Counted from the stretch's first letter, positions 35,576-45,846 are shown. The stretch: 64,000 nucleotides of DNA from Bradyrhizobium roseum (GCF_030413175.1 NZ_CP129212.1:1984001-2048000); one strand, 5' to 3'. Notes: generated by a model from the sequence alone, not told the origin. Numbers and translations are program-made.

Positions 35576-36439
35576 ATGCGCTGGTATGTCTCGATCGGGA
35601 TCGTGCTTGTAACCGGAGTGCTCGCCGGCGGCGATGTGGCGAGTGTTGCCGCGCCGAACCGGCCGGGCCAGCAGATGAGCGCCGATGGCCGCCATGCTGC
35701 GGCGAGGGACGCCGACCCCACGGTGGATGTCGAACTCGTGCTGGCCGTGGATGTTTCCTATTCGATGGATCTCGACGAACTGGCGCTGCAGCGGGAAGGT
35801 TATGCGCAGGCGATCGTTTCCAAGGAGTTTCTGCAGGCGTTGAAGAACGGTCCGCACGGCAGGATCGCGATCACCTATTTCGAATGGGCGGCCTCCACCG
35901 ACCAGAAGATCGTCATCCCCTGGCGCGTGATTGACGGGCCGGAGACGGCCGATGCCGTCGCCAATGAGATCGCCAGGACGCCGATCCGGCGCGCCTCGCG
36001 CACCTCGATCTCGGGGGCGATCAACTTCGCCATGCCGCTGTTCGATGAGAACCCGCACCGTGGCATCCGGCGGGTGATCGATATTTCCGGCGACGGCCCC
36101 AACAACAACGGCGCACCGGTCGTCATCGCGCGCGATGCCGCAGTGGAGAAGGGCGTCATCATCAACGGCCTGCCGATCATGGTCAAGGAGCCGTCCTATT
36201 CCACGATGGATATCGACAATCTCGATCTCTATTACGAGGACTGCGTGATCGGCGGCCCCGGCTCGTTCGTCGTGACCATCAAGGAACGCGACAAGTTCAA
36301 GGAAGCGATCCGCACCAAGCTGCTGCTCGAGATCGCCGGCCGTACCCCCGAGCGCCCGGTCGTTCCCGCCGCCGGCCGCGAGTCGCGCGTCAACTGCATG
36401 ATCGGCGAGAAGATCTGGCAGGACCGGTGGGGAAGGTAA
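35576..36439 (+). CDS. DUF1194 (VWA-like) secreted protein
   Basis: A 287-aa protein with a signal peptide (YVSIGIVLVTGVLAGGDVAS). The VWA-type metal-ion site is in VELVLAVDVSYSMDLDELAL (DxSxS pattern), followed by SRTSISGAINFAMPL and RRVIDISGDGPNNNG. DUF1194 proteins are predicted to fold like von Willebrand A domains; their role is unknown. The start at 35576 has a textbook gggagg Shine-Dalgarno; the long open frame upstream (from 35213) is rejected. Ends at a hairpin shared with the convergent methyltransferase. Confidence 0.87.
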   Translation: MRWYVSIGIVLVTGVLAGGDVASVAAPNRPGQQMSADGRHAAARDADPTVDVELVLAVDVSYSMDLDELALQREGYAQAIVSKEFLQALKNGPHGRIAITYFEWAASTDQKIVIPWRVIDGPETADAVANEIARTPIRRASRTSISGAINFAMPLFDENPHRGIRRVIDISGDGPNNNGAPVVIARDAAVEKGVIINGLPIMVKEPSYSTMDIDNLDLYYEDCVIGGPGSFVVTIKERDKFKEAIRTKLLLEIAGRTPERPVVPAAGRESRVNCMIGEKIWQDRWGR

Positions 36440-36443
36440 ACCT

Positions 36444-36474
36444 CTTCGCCCGCCCTTTGAGGGGGCGGGTGAAG
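36444..36474. terminator. Hairpin between convergent genes
   Basis: A 12-bp stem (cttcgcccgccc / gggcgggtgaag, one G-T pair) with a 7-base loop lies between the DUF1194 gene and the methyltransferase gene. No T-run follows, so termination would need help, but its position suits a bidirectional transcript end. Confidence 0.5.
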
Positions 36475-36482
36475 GACTTCGC

Positions 36483-37730
36483 TCATCGCCTGAACCGCGC
36501 TACCAGTTCCACATGCGGCGTGTGGCGGAACTGGTCGACGGGCGTCACCCCGTCGATCTTGTAGCCGCCGCCCATCAATATCTTCGCATCGCGCGCGAAT
36601 GTCGTGACGTTGCAGGACACCGCGACCACCACAGGCACCTTGCTCGCCGCCAGCTGCGTCGCCTGCGCCTGTGCGCCCTGCCGCGGGGGATCGAACACGA
36701 CCGTGTCGTAGTCGCGCAATTCCTGCGGCATCAGCGGGCGGCGAAACAGGTCGCGCGGCTCGGCGTGGACCGGCTTTAATCCTGGCGTGGTGGTCGCAGC
36801 CTTCTGCAGGGCGGTGACCGCACCGGCGTCGCTGTCGAAGGCGTTGACCTTTGCTTTCGCCGCCAGCCGCAACGCGAAGGGGCCGACGCCGCAGAACAGG
36901 TCGGCAATCTGTTTGGCGCGCTTGCAATGTTCCGAGACCAGCGCCGCCAACGTTTCCTCGCCGGCGACCGTGGCCTGCAGGAACGAGCCGGGCGGCAGCG
37001 TGACTTTTGCGGTGCCCATGGCGACGACCGGCGGGGTTCGCATCAAGACCAGTTCGCCATGGCGCGTCAGCCGCGCCAGCCTGTGCTGTTCGGCGATGTG
37101 CGACAGCCGCGTGATCAGGGCGGTCGACAACGGCCCGGATCCACGTACATCGATGTCCAGTCCGCTATCGGTTGCCGTGACCTGGATGTCCAGCGGCTTG
37201 CCGATCGAAATCAGCGGCTCGGCGAGCGCCCAGGCCACCTCGATCGCACCATTCAGATGTGGGTCGAGGATCGGGCAGCGGTCGATCGGAACGATGTCGT
37301 GGGCTCCTGCCGCCGCATAGCCGACCTTGAGCACCTCGTGCGTGCCCATCCGCGCGTGCAGCGTGATGCGCCTTCGGCCTGCGCCATGGGCATCGACGAG
37401 CGGCGCGACGTCGCAATCAATGCCCGCCTGCGCCAGCGTCGCCACCACCAGATCGCGTTTCCAGGCGGCGTAGGGGACGGCGTCCCAATGCTGGATCGCG
37501 CAGCCGCCGCAGACGCCGAAATGCGGGCAGAACGGCGCGATCCGCTCTGCGCTTGCGACCTCGACCTTGAGCAATCGCCGGCGGTCGGGATGACGACCCG
37601 GGACCGGGCCGGCCTCGATCGTTTCGCCGGCCAGCGTATACGGCACATAGAGGTTGCCGCCATCAGCGAGAACAACGCCGTCGCCGTGGTGGCCGACATG
37701 GTCGATCGCGAGGTGCTCAATTTCAGCCAC
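36483..37730 (-). CDS. RumA/TrmA-type RNA m5U methyltransferase
   Basis: A 415-aa class I SAM-dependent methyltransferase. An N-terminal TRAM-like strand region is followed by the Fe-S cysteines [10 protein letters not shown] (68, 74, 77) and a fourth Cys near DRCPILDPH. The SAM site is [15 protein letters not shown], the catalytic Cys is in [14 protein letters not shown], and the general base Glu sits at [10 protein letters not shown]. It likely makes m5U in 23S rRNA (RlmD/RlmC-like); the exact base is not readable. Its start overlaps the end of tlyA by 8 bases, so the two are translationally coupled. Confidence 0.9.
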   Translation of the reverse strand: MAEIEHLAIDHVGHHGDGVVLADGGNLYVPYTLAGETIEAGPVPGRHPDRRRLLKVEVASAERIAPFCPHFGVCGGCAIQHWDAVPYAAWKRDLVVATLAQAGIDCDVAPLVDAHGAGRRRITLHARMGTHEVLKVGYAAAGAHDIVPIDRCPILDPHLNGAIEVAWALAEPLISIGKPLDIQVTATDSGLDIDVRGSGPLSTALITRLSHIAEQHRLARLTRHGELVLMRTPPVVAMGTAKVTLPPGSFLQATVAGEETLAALVSEHCKRAKQIADLFCGVGPFALRLAAKAKVNAFDSDAGAVTALQKAATTTPGLKPVHAEPRDLFRRPLMPQELRDYDTVVFDPPRQGAQAQATQLAASKVPVVVAVSCNVTTFARDAKILMGGGYKIDGVTPVDQFRHTPHVELVARFRR

Positions 37731-38478
37731 GGCGCGCGCCCATGAAGAACTCGATATTGCCGTCGCCGCCGGTGATCGGCGATGGAAACACCTGGATATC
37801 GGTGCAGCCGAGCGAGGCCGCGAAGGCCTGGACGTCGTCGCAGATCTCCTGATGCACCATCGCGTTGCGGATGATGCCGTGCTTGGAATGCTTTCGTTCC
37901 GCCTCGAACTGCGGCTTGATCAGCGCGAGCAGATGCATCGGCGCGGCGGCCAGCGACAGCGCCACCGGCAGTACGGCCTTCAGGGAAATGAAGCTAACGT
38001 CGATGACGACGATATCGGGGCGGGCAGGCAGCCGCTTGCCCTCGAAGTTGCGGATATCGGTTTCCTCCATCGACACGATTCGCGGATGATCGTGCAGCGA
38101 GGCATGCAACTGGCTGCGTCCGACATCGACGGCGAACACCAGGCTCGCGCCGTTCTGCAGCAGCACCTCGGTGAAGCCACCGGTGGAGGCGCCGACGTCG
38201 AGGCAGACATGGCCTTCGATCTCGATCGGATACAGCTCCAGCGCGCCGGCGAGCTTGACGCCGCCGCGCGAGACATAGGGGTGCGCCGGCTGCGCCGACA
38301 GTTCGGCATCGGCGGCGATCATCTCGGAGGGTTTCAATACGGGACGGCCGCCGGCAATCACGCCGCCGGCATCGATCGCCGCGCGGGCGCGGGCGCGGCT
38401 TTCGAACAGGCCGCGCTCGACCAGCAGCACGTCCGCGCGCTTGCGGGCCATCGTCTTGCTGTCGCTGTCGTGGTTCAA
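37723..38478 (-). CDS. tlyA: TlyA-family rRNA 2'-O-methyltransferase (hemolysin-like)
   Basis: A 251-aa protein. An S4 RNA-binding domain at the N-terminus ([33 protein letters not shown]) is followed by an FtsJ-type methyltransferase with [16 protein letters not shown] and [14 protein letters not shown]. Known TlyA methylates 16S and/or 23S rRNA on ribose, affecting capreomycin sensitivity. It starts 3 bases after the deoxyribosyltransferase gene ends and overlaps the RumA-type gene, forming one operon with dxs upstream. Confidence 0.92.
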   Translation of the reverse strand: MNHDSDSKTMARKRADVLLVERGLFESRARARAAIDAGGVIAGGRPVLKPSEMIAADAELSAQPAHPYVSRGGVKLAGALELYPIEIEGHVCLDVGASTGGFTEVLLQNGASLVFAVDVGRSQLHASLHDHPRIVSMEETDIRNFEGKRLPARPDIVVIDVSFISLKAVLPVALSLAAAPMHLLALIKPQFEAERKHSKHGIIRNAMVHQEICDDVQAFAASLGCTDIQVFPSPITGGDGNIEFFMGARRG

Positions 38479-38480
38479 GG

Positions 38481-39044
38481 TCAGTCCGATTTGCCAGTGG
38501 CGCGATCCGCCGCGAGCGCGACGCAGGCCTCGAACGAGGCGAGATCGTGCCAGATATCAGTAGGCCGCTGCCGCGGCATCACCAGTTCAGCACCATGCAG
38601 TTCGAGGCTGTGGATCATCATGAGATTATCAGTCAGGCCAAAATTCTCCACCGCCAGTCCTTCACCATCGATCAAATGGCCGGTAGCGGCTTTCGTTACC
38701 GCAAAGGACCGCGCGACTCTTTCGGTGTAGAGGGCCGGGTCGTTGCTATAGGCGAAGCAGAGCTTGCCGCGGCCGGCCATGTAGCCGAGTTCATAGACGG
38801 TGCCTGCGTCGGCACTGGGGCCGCGAAACGGCGTCAGGTTGGCGATGATCGCATCCGCCGAATCCATCATCGCCTCATTGCCCTTGAAGATCGCGAGCGA
38901 GGCATCGGGGGAAGTGAGGTCGATCGCGTTATCGAGCGGGTAGAGACCGATCAGTCCGTGGCGTTCGCAGATCGCGGCCTTGCGGCGGCCGATTTCGACG
39001 GCATCCGGCAGGAATACATCGGGACCTGCCAGATAGATCTTCAT
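38481..39044 (-). CDS. Nucleoside 2-deoxyribosyltransferase-like protein
   Basis: A 187-aa protein: MKIYLAGPDVFLPDAVEIG at the start, then ADAIIANLTPFRGPSADAGT and YELGYMAGRGKLCFAYSND, which are the family's substrate pocket with the catalytic Glu in GTVYELG. It would transfer deoxyribose between bases or hydrolyse a nucleotide glycosidic bond, in nucleotide salvage or housecleaning. It sits between dxs (66 bases upstream) and tlyA (3 bases downstream). An in-frame upstream extension into dxs is a shadow; the ATG at 39044 matches the family N-terminus. Confidence 0.87.
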   Translation of the reverse strand: MKIYLAGPDVFLPDAVEIGRRKAAICERHGLIGLYPLDNAIDLTSPDASLAIFKGNEAMMDSADAIIANLTPFRGPSADAGTVYELGYMAGRGKLCFAYSNDPALYTERVARSFAVTKAATGHLIDGEGLAVENFGLTDNLMMIHSLELHGAELVMPRQRPTDIWHDLASFEACVALAADRATGKSD

Positions 39045-39109
39045 GGGATGACCGGCGAAAGGGCCTGCGCTTCGGTTCCGAGGGTGTCGGAACCGAAGCG
39101 ACTTGAGCC

Positions 39110-41035
39110 TCAGGCGAGCTTGACCGACTCGGTCTTGTAGTCCTTGCCGAGCGCATCGAACACCTTGGCGACGATGCCCTTGGCGTCGAGTCCGGCGCGG
39201 GCATACATCGCGCTCGGCGAGTCGTGGTCGAGGAACTCGTCCGGCAGGATCATCGCGCGCATGCGCAGCCCGCCGTCGAGCATGCCATTGTCGGACAGCG
39301 TCTGCATGACGTGCGAGCCGAAGCCGCCGATCGATCCTTCCTCGATGGTCAGCAGCACCTCGTGATCGCGCGCCAGCTTGAGGAGGAGATCGACGTCGAG
39401 CGGCTTCATGAAGCGCGCATCGGCGATCGTGGTGGAAAGGCCGTGGGCGGCGAGTTCGTCGGCGGCCTTTTCGCATTCGGCCAGACGCGTGCCGAAGGAG
39501 AACAGGGCGACCTTGTTGCCCTGGCGGATGATGCGGCCCTTGCCGATCTCGAGAGGGATGCCGACCTCGGGCATTTCGACGCCGCGGCCTTCGCCGCGCG
39601 GATAGCGCACCGCGCTCGGACGGTCGTTGATCGCGACCTGCGTGGCTACCATGTGCACCAGCTCGGCCTCGTCGGACGCCGCCATGATGACGAAATTCGG
39701 CAGGCAGCCGAGATAGGCGTTGTCGAACGAACCGGCATGCGTCGCGCCGTCGGCGCCGACGAGGCCGGCGCGGTCGATGGCGAAACGCACCGGCAGGCTC
39801 TGGATCGCGACGTCATGGACCACCTGGTCGTAGCCGCGCTGCAGGAAGGTCGAGTAGATCGCGCAGAACGGCTTGTAGCCTTCGGTGGCGAGACCGGCGG
39901 CGAACGTCACCGCGTGCTGTTCGGCAATGCCGACGTCGAAGGTGCGGTCGGGGAACGCCTTGTTGAAGATGTCGACGCCGGTGCCCGACGGCATCGCCGC
40001 GGTGATGGCGACGATCTTGTCGTCCTTCTCGGCTTCCTTGACCAGGCTCTGGCCGAACACGTTCTGATAGGCCGGCGCATTCGGCTTGGCCTTGGCCTGT
40101 GTTCCGGTGGCGACGTCGAACTTGACGACGGCGTGGTATTTGTCGGCGGAAGCTTCCGCCGGGCCGTAGCCCTTGCCCTTCTGGGTGACGACGTGGACCA
40201 GGATCGGGCCGGTCTCCATGTCGCGGACATTCTTCAGCACCGGAAGCAGATGGTCGAGGTTGTGGCCGTCGATCGGACCGACGTAATAGAAGCCGAGTTC
40301 TTCGAACAGCGTGCCGCCGTCCATCATGAAACCGCGGGAATATTCCTCGACGCGGTTGGCGCGGTTGGCGAGGATCTTTGGCAGGCGCTTGTTGATCTGC
40401 TTCGCCGCATCGCGCAGCGTGCGGTAGGTTTTGCCGGAGTAGAGGCGGGACAGGTACGCGCTCATCGCGCCGACCGGCGGCGCAATCGACATGTCGTTGT
40501 CGTTGAGGATCACGATCAGGCGCGAGTTCATGGCGCCGGCATTGTTCATGGCCTCATAGGCCATGCCTGCCGACATCGAACCGTCACCGATCACGGCGAT
40601 GATGTTGTTCTTTCCACCCGAGAGGTCGCGGGCTACCGCCATGCCGAGGCCGGCGGAGATCGAGGTCGAGGAATGCGCGGCGCCGAACGGATCGTAATCG
40701 CTCTCCGTGCGCTTGGTGAAGCCGGAGAGGCCCCCGGCGGTGCGCAGGGTGCGGATGCGGTCGCGGCGGCCGGTCAGGATCTTGTGCGGGTAGGCCTGGT
40801 GACCGACGTCCCAGATCAGGCGGTCTCGCGGCGTGTCGAAGATGTAATGGATCGCGGTGGTCAGTTCCACGACGCCGAGGCCGGCGCCGAAGTGACCGCC
40901 GGTTACCGACACGGCGTCGATGGTTTCCTGGCGAAGTTCGTCCGCGACCTGACGTACCTGCTCGACCTTGAGCTTGCGCAGATCATCGGGCGTGCGGATC
41001 GTATCGAGAAGCGGCGTCTTACTGAATGTGGTCAC
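39110..41035 (-). CDS. dxs: 1-deoxy-D-xylulose-5-phosphate synthase
   Basis: A 641-aa thiamine-diphosphate enzyme making DXP from pyruvate and glyceraldehyde 3-phosphate, the first step of the MEP isoprenoid pathway. The TPP motif [18 protein letters not shown] is present, with [33 protein letters not shown] and [17 protein letters not shown]. The start is placed at the GTG at 41035 (reading [12 protein letters not shown] after it) with ggaa at 8 bases; the ATG at 41056 adds seven residues and has no Shine-Dalgarno. It likely heads an operon with the deoxyribosyltransferase, tlyA and RumA-type genes. Confidence 0.95.
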   Translation of the reverse strand: MTTFSKTPLLDTIRTPDDLRKLKVEQVRQVADELRQETIDAVSVTGGHFGAGLGVVELTTAIHYIFDTPRDRLIWDVGHQAYPHKILTGRRDRIRTLRTAGGLSGFTKRTESDYDPFGAAHSSTSISAGLGMAVARDLSGGKNNIIAVIGDGSMSAGMAYEAMNNAGAMNSRLIVILNDNDMSIAPPVGAMSAYLSRLYSGKTYRTLRDAAKQINKRLPKILANRANRVEEYSRGFMMDGGTLFEELGFYYVGPIDGHNLDHLLPVLKNVRDMETGPILVHVVTQKGKGYGPAEASADKYHAVVKFDVATGTQAKAKPNAPAYQNVFGQSLVKEAEKDDKIVAITAAMPSGTGVDIFNKAFPDRTFDVGIAEQHAVTFAAGLATEGYKPFCAIYSTFLQRGYDQVVHDVAIQSLPVRFAIDRAGLVGADGATHAGSFDNAYLGCLPNFVIMAASDEAELVHMVATQVAINDRPSAVRYPRGEGRGVEMPEVGIPLEIGKGRIIRQGNKVALFSFGTRLAECEKAADELAAHGLSTTIADARFMKPLDVDLLLKLARDHEVLLTIEEGSIGGFGSHVMQTLSDNGMLDGGLRMRAMILPDEFLDHDSPSAMYARAGLDAKGIVAKVFDALGKDYKTESVKLA

Positions 41036-41386
41036 TGCGATATTCCAATTTTTCATGTCAGGGCGAAACAACCTGACGCGAGACGGGAAGCGCGTTAACC
41101 GCGCCGCGAAAATCCAGATCCACCTGCCACCCAGGCAGGCCGGCACCTGATTTGAAGCCTAGATGCACTCCGGCTTAAACCATGTGATATGCATCACTTT
41201 AGTAGCTTCGAAACCCTTCCCGGTTCAGTTTCTTTAGCTATTTGAAGCGCTTGCTATTGTCGAAAGCCGCCAAGCAGGCTGCTCTCCCCAGCCCATAGAA
41301 ACCCAGCTTTACACCAAAGCAGCCGCCAAAGCCAACCCGGGGCACCGATTCGGTTCCATGGGGAAATTGGAAAAAGTGCCGATATT
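41036..41386. other. Non-coding gap, 351 bases
   Basis: Upstream of dxs. The stretch 41160-41240 is relatively AT-rich (aaaccatgtgatatgcatca) and is the likely dxs promoter zone. A minus-strand frame at 41238-41474 overlaps the next gene's end and is not believable as a gene. No thiamine riboswitch consensus was recognised. Confidence 0.55.
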
Positions 41387-42685
41387 TCAACCGATACGGC
41401 GGGCGGTTGGTTCCAATTTGGTTAAATCGGCGGCATTTTTCGCCGCAGCCGTGGCCGACTCGATACTTTTCCATGCCCGTTCGCGGGCACTGGAATCCCC
41501 GGTTGCGACATCAAGCGCGGCGTCGGGGAGAGCCATGCGGGCACTGAGCGGGACCGGTCCGCACACAATCATGAAGAAGTCGTAGGCGTTGGGCCGTTCG
41601 TTGGCCATCACGAACTGGAAATGCACGCGGAAGAACTGCCAGCGGAATTTCTCGTAATGTTCGGGCCGGATCACGTCGCGGAATCGTACCGGCACGATGG
41701 TTGGATTGCGCCTGGCAGCGCCGACGTCGATGCCGTGGCTCGCGATCGGATCGAACTGGTAGAAATTCATCACGTCCTTGCGGGCCTGGCAGTCGATCCA
41801 GTCGATCGAGGGCTCGACCGCCAGCATGCGCAGATGCTCGCGAAACTCCTTCGACGCAGCGTGATAGCCGACGATCGGGAAATTGCCGCCGATCGTCAGC
41901 AGCACGATCCGCGGGCCGTGGCGACCGAGCGCGGGATCGAGCTTCAGCGCGCGCGCCAGCATTTCCGTGGACAAGAACGACCCGGAGCTATGGCCGACGA
42001 TGACGATCTCTTCGGCGTCGGTGCTTTTGGCCGTCTTGACCAGATGCTGCGCGAAACGGTCGATGCGCTGGTCCCAGTCGGGGCGCTCGCGGTGCGAGAA
42101 CTCCCAAGTCCAGATCGTATCGCTCAGGAGATAGAGCACGTAGGTGGCGTTTTCGGTGTATTTCAGCACGATGCCGAGCAGGGCCACGAACAGCGCGACA
42201 GCAATGGCGATGCTGAAGACGTTGGGAATGCCGAGCGCATTCAACCCCTTCTCGAACACGAAGGCTGTGGCACCGGCCCCGGCAGCCTCCAGCAACAGCA
42301 TCAAGTGCGGATAGGTGATGAAGGTCGCAAACCGCCAGTTGGCCTTTCCGAAGCGGCCGATCGTGCCCGAGAACACCAGGCGCCAATAGATCCATACCGC
42401 GTTGAGCACCGTGCGCCAGGTCGGCGACGCCAGATCCTGCTGGATGAAGTCCTCGAATCGGAGGAAATCGTACGCGGTGCGGGTCTGCCAGTCGTCCGCC
42501 TTGGTATCGATGGTCCAGGAAGCAATCTCGTCGTCGGGGGCGACCTTGGGGCGGCTGATGGTGGCCTGAAGCTGGTACAGCCGGCCGAACTTGCGCAGTT
42601 CAGTTCGGAACATGCGGTAATATTGCGCCAATCCGCGCGGATCGTAGCCCTGAATATAGATGATATGGCGGTGCTGGACGCGCAC
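41387..42685 (-). CDS. Membrane-associated alpha/beta-hydrolase-like protein
   Basis: A 432-aa protein. It starts with a hydrolase-like strand (HRHIIYIQGYDPRGLAQYY), then two transmembrane helices at about 124-142 and 155-175, then the nucleophile elbow IVIVGHSSGSFLS (Ser233 in GxSxG). Possible acid and His partners lie in the C-terminal half (DPIASHGID). Topology would put the active site on the cytoplasmic face of the membrane. The family is not named to me beyond alpha/beta hydrolase. It is in the same orientation as xseB (158 bases upstream) and dxs. The C-terminal 60 residues are Ala-rich. Confidence 0.75.
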   Translation of the reverse strand: MRVQHRHIIYIQGYDPRGLAQYYRMFRTELRKFGRLYQLQATISRPKVAPDDEIASWTIDTKADDWQTRTAYDFLRFEDFIQQDLASPTWRTVLNAVWIYWRLVFSGTIGRFGKANWRFATFITYPHLMLLLEAAGAGATAFVFEKGLNALGIPNVFSIAIAVALFVALLGIVLKYTENATYVLYLLSDTIWTWEFSHRERPDWDQRIDRFAQHLVKTAKSTDAEEIVIVGHSSGSFLSTEMLARALKLDPALGRHGPRIVLLTIGGNFPIVGYHAASKEFREHLRMLAVEPSIDWIDCQARKDVMNFYQFDPIASHGIDVGAARRNPTIVPVRFRDVIRPEHYEKFRWQFFRVHFQFVMANERPNAYDFFMIVCGPVPLSARMALPDAALDVATGDSSARERAWKSIESATAAAKNAADLTKLEPTARRIG

Positions 42686-42842
42686 GTAAGTCCCCGAATT
42701 CTGGGCCGACTATAACAGGCTGGGCAGGGCGCCAACAAAAAATCGAGAACGAAATCGGTTCGCCCGGCTCTTCGGCCCGTTGGGTCCACCGATTTGCCTG
42801 TCTCGGGTGAGTCGGGTGCGACCGACATTCCACCCCTCGGTA

Positions 42843-43094
42843 TCACTGCACGTCGAGCGGCTCGGTTCCGGTGACGTGGCCTGTGGCGTCGGTGGTGATC
42901 TTGTCGACGCGGGCTTCGGCCTGCCGCAAGAGTTCTTCGCAGCGCCGCTTCAGCGCCTCGCCGCGCTCATAGATCGTGACCGATTCCTCGAGCGGCACCT
43001 TGCCGTCCTCGAGCCGCTTCACGATCGATTCGAGCTCCTCGATCGCGCGCTCAAAGGAGAGTTTCTTGACGTCGCCTTGGGTATTTTCGGCCAT
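42843..43094 (-). CDS. xseB: Exodeoxyribonuclease VII small subunit
   Basis: An 83-aa helical protein with LSFERAIEELESIVKRLEDG, VPLEESVTIYERGEALKRRC and AEARVDKI, the standard XseB pattern. It assembles with XseA, which is not in the window, to degrade single-stranded DNA. It lies 71 bases downstream of the histone-deacetylase-like gene on the same strand. In many bacteria xseB is followed by ispA and dxs; here a membrane hydrolase gene occupies that place. Confidence 0.92.
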   Translation of the reverse strand: MAENTQGDVKKLSFERAIEELESIVKRLEDGKVPLEESVTIYERGEALKRRCEELLRQAEARVDKITTDATGHVTGTEPLDVQ

Positions 43095-43165
43095 ATCGGG
43101 TTCCCGGATGCGCCCCTAAGGGCGCAGAATCAAACGACATTTTGTGGGGCTAGTGTGGCGGGGAT

Positions 43166-44092
43166 TCAGGCGCCCATCAACGTGGTGACGTGCGCGGCAA
43201 CCGATTCCTTCAGCCCCTGCAGGTCGTAGCCGCCCTCCAGCACCGAGACAACCCGTCCACCTGCGCTGGTCTCGGCCTGGTCCATCAGCTTGCGCGTCAC
43301 CCAGGCGAAATCCTCAGCCTTGAGATTGAGGGAGGCGAGGGGGTCGCGGTAATGCGCGTCGAAGCCGGCGGAGATGATGACCAGCTCCGGCGCGAACTTC
43401 TGCAATTGCGGCAGGATCAGGTTGTCGAATGCGGCGCGGAATTTGGCGCCGCCGTCCTCGGACGCCATCGGCGCATTGACGATGGTGTCGTGCTCGCCGC
43501 GCTCGCCGCTGGCGCCGGTGCCGGGAAAGAGCGGCATCTGGTGTGTCGAGCAGTACATCACGGTCGGATCGTGCCAGAAGATATCCTGCGTGCCGTTGCC
43601 GTGATGGACGTCGAAATCGATGATCGCCGCGCGGCCGATGCCGTATTTGCGCTGGGCGTGTCGGGCGGCGATCGCGACATTGTCGAAGAAGCAGAAGCCC
43701 ATCGGCTTCGACACCTCCGCATGGTGACCGGGCGGCCGCACTGCGACGAACGCATTCTGGTGCGCACCCGACATCACGGCATCGGTCGCCGCCACCGCGC
43801 CACCGACGCCACGCATCACCGCTTCCCAGGTGCCCGGCGACATCGAGGTGTCGCCGTCGATGTAGATCATACCGCTCTGCGGGGCGATATGGCGGAGCTC
43901 GCCGACATAATGCTCGCCATGGCACAGCGTGACGGAATCGAGGCTGCCCTCCGGCGCCTCGCCGCGGGTCAGCGGCTTGAAGCGGTCTTCGCCCAGCACC
44001 TCGGCCACCGCGCGCAGCCGATCGGGGCGCTCGGGATGCCCGGGAGGCGTGACATGGTCGAGACAGGCGGTATGCGTCAGAAGCAGCGTCAT
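43166..44092 (-). CDS. Histone-deacetylase-family amidohydrolase
   Basis: A 308-aa class II-type deacetylase homologue. The His pair RPPGHHAEV, the zinc ligands in IIDFDVHHGNGTQD and SAGFDAHYRDPL, and a C-terminal LEGGYDLQGL are all present, so the active site looks complete. Bacterial members act on acetylpolyamines or other acylated amines. The start at 44092 (MTLLLTHTACL) has cagga upstream; the frame to 44107 is not needed. It likely shares a transcript with xseB. Confidence 0.88.
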   Translation of the reverse strand: MTLLLTHTACLDHVTPPGHPERPDRLRAVAEVLGEDRFKPLTRGEAPEGSLDSVTLCHGEHYVGELRHIAPQSGMIYIDGDTSMSPGTWEAVMRGVGGAVAATDAVMSGAHQNAFVAVRPPGHHAEVSKPMGFCFFDNVAIAARHAQRKYGIGRAAIIDFDVHHGNGTQDIFWHDPTVMYCSTHQMPLFPGTGASGERGEHDTIVNAPMASEDGGAKFRAAFDNLILPQLQKFAPELVIISAGFDAHYRDPLASLNLKAEDFAWVTRKLMDQAETSAGGRVVSVLEGGYDLQGLKESVAAHVTTLMGA

Positions 44093-44178
44093 GCAAAATC
44101 CTGGCATTGAGGCGCGCCGGCAGGGAGAAGCTAATCTAGGCGCTTAGTGGCCGCTCGGAAAGGCCCACAGCGTCAAGC

Positions 44179-45846
44179 TCAGTTGACCCGGATAATGCGC
44201 TCGGCGGCTCCCGGGCTGACCGGGCTGTTTGCCCCAAAATAGACATGCAGCGCGTCGACGTCGTAGACGCCGATCCGCGGCGCAGTTCCCTGGGTGAGCA
44301 CGGTAAAGCCGTCGCCGCCGACGAACAGGAAATTGTTGATGGTGACGCGATAGTGCGCGGCAGGGTCGATCGGCTGGCCGTTCAGCGACATCCGCTCGGC
44401 GATGACGCGTTCGCCGTCGGGCTTCGATCCGTCCCACACATAACTGAAGCCCTTCGACACCTGCAGGATCCTTGGCCGCTTCGGATCGAGCCATTGCTGC
44501 TCCAGCATGTCCTTGATCTGTTTTCCGCTCAGCGTGATCGTCACCAGCTGGTTGCGGAACGGCTGGCTGGCGAACAGGTCGCCATAGGTCACCGCGCCGT
44601 CCTCCCGGCGAGTGACGTCGGCGCGCACGCCGCCCGGATTGGTGAAGGCGATCACCGCGCCGCCTTTGGCCTCGGCGCTGGTCGCTGCGAGCTGCGCGTC
44701 GGCGATGATATCGCCGAGCGAGCTTTCGCCCGCAAGGTTCGGCATGCGCGATAGTGTCGCCGTGATTGCGCCCGCCGGGCGGTTGGCGATCGGCGCGGCG
44801 AGCCGGTCGTAGGACTCGATCAGCGCGGTCTGCGCGGCGTCCTTCGCCAACGTTGCGGTACGAACGATGTTGTTGTCCGCCTTGGCGCTGACGATGTCGC
44901 GCGTGACGGGATCGAGCTTGAGATCGATCGCGGTGACGAGCGTGCCGTATTTGTCGCCCGAGGTCACGAGACGACCGTCGATCTCGCAGACATAGGCGCG
45001 ATGGGTGTGGCCGGTCACCACGACGTCCACGGCGCGATCGAAATTTTTCACGATATCGACGATCGGCCCCGAAATGCCGGGGCAGTCATTGTAGTCCCCG
45101 GGCGAGAAGCCGCCCTCATGGATCAGAACGACGATGGCCTCGACGCCGCGGGCTTTCAGTTCCGGGATCAAGGCATTCACCGTGTCGGCTTCGTCGCGGA
45201 ATTCGAGGCCGGCGATTCCGACCGGCGAGACGAGGTTCGGTGTGCCCTTCAAGGTCAGGCCGATGAAGCCGACCGGGATGCCGTCGAACTCACGGATCTC
45301 GTAAGGCGGAAACACGGTCTTGCCGCTGCCTTTCTCGAACGTGGAGGCAGCCAGATAGCGGAATTTTGCGCCGATGAAGGGGTGAGGGCCCTGACAATGA
45401 TCAACCGGATGGCAGCCGCCGTTCTGCATGCGCAGGAGCTCATCCTTGCCCTCGTCGAATTCGTGGTTGCCGACGGCCGAGATGTTCAGGCCCATCATCG
45501 ACAGCGCCTCGATCGTCGGCTCGTCATGGAACATCGCCGAGAGAAACGGGCTGGCGCCGATCAGGTCGCCGGCCGCGACGAAGATCGTATTCTTGTGTCC
45601 CTCGCGAAGCTGGCCGACCAGCGTCGCCATGTGCTCGGCGCCGCCGGCAGGGACGGTGATCTTTTTGGCTTTGTCTTCGGGATCGGTGATCGCGATCCCG
45701 CCCGGCGGCGGGCGCAGGTAACCGTGGAAATCGTTGATCGCGAGCATGCGCAGGTCGACGGGTGAGGGCGTCTGCGCGCGCGATGACGCGGCGAACGCCA
45801 GCACGATCGCCAGCGCTACAAAAACAGAACGAAAGGGGATGCTCAT
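44179..45846 (-). CDS. Secreted 5'-nucleotidase / metallophosphoesterase
   Basis: A 555-aa protein with a signal peptide (SVFVALAIVLAFAASSRAQ). The N-terminal calcineurin-like domain has metal motifs LAINDFHGYL, FVAAGDLIGASP, AVGNHEFDEG and VVTGHTHRAYV. The C-terminal 5'-nucleotidase domain has FTNPGGVRAD and the substrate-stacking region NNFLFVGGDGFTVL. It hydrolyses nucleotides or UDP-sugars in the periplasm for phosphate or nucleoside scavenging. The start at 45846 gives the signal peptide; the frame to 45906 runs into repeat DNA. Confidence 0.9.
   Translation of the reverse strand: MSIPFRSVFVALAIVLAFAASSRAQTPSPVDLRMLAINDFHGYLRPPPGGIAITDPEDKAKKITVPAGGAEHMATLVGQLREGHKNTIFVAAGDLIGASPFLSAMFHDEPTIEALSMMGLNISAVGNHEFDEGKDELLRMQNGGCHPVDHCQGPHPFIGAKFRYLAASTFEKGSGKTVFPPYEIREFDGIPVGFIGLTLKGTPNLVSPVGIAGLEFRDEADTVNALIPELKARGVEAIVVLIHEGGFSPGDYNDCPGISGPIVDIVKNFDRAVDVVVTGHTHRAYVCEIDGRLVTSGDKYGTLVTAIDLKLDPVTRDIVSAKADNNIVRTATLAKDAAQTALIESYDRLAAPIANRPAGAITATLSRMPNLAGESSLGDIIADAQLAATSAEAKGGAVIAFTNPGGVRADVTRREDGAVTYGDLFASQPFRNQLVTITLSGKQIKDMLEQQWLDPKRPRILQVSKGFSYVWDGSKPDGERVIAERMSLNGQPIDPAAHYRVTINNFLFVGGDGFTVLTQGTAPRIGVYDVDALHVYFGANSPVSPGAAERIIRVN

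Noticed and set aside
39224..41098. Plus-strand 624-codon frame
   Set aside because: Antisense shadow of dxs; composition is typical of a complement frame in high-GC DNA.
41238..41474. Minus-strand 78-codon frame upstream of dxs
   Set aside because: Overlaps the end of the 432-aa hydrolase gene in another frame and resembles no known protein.
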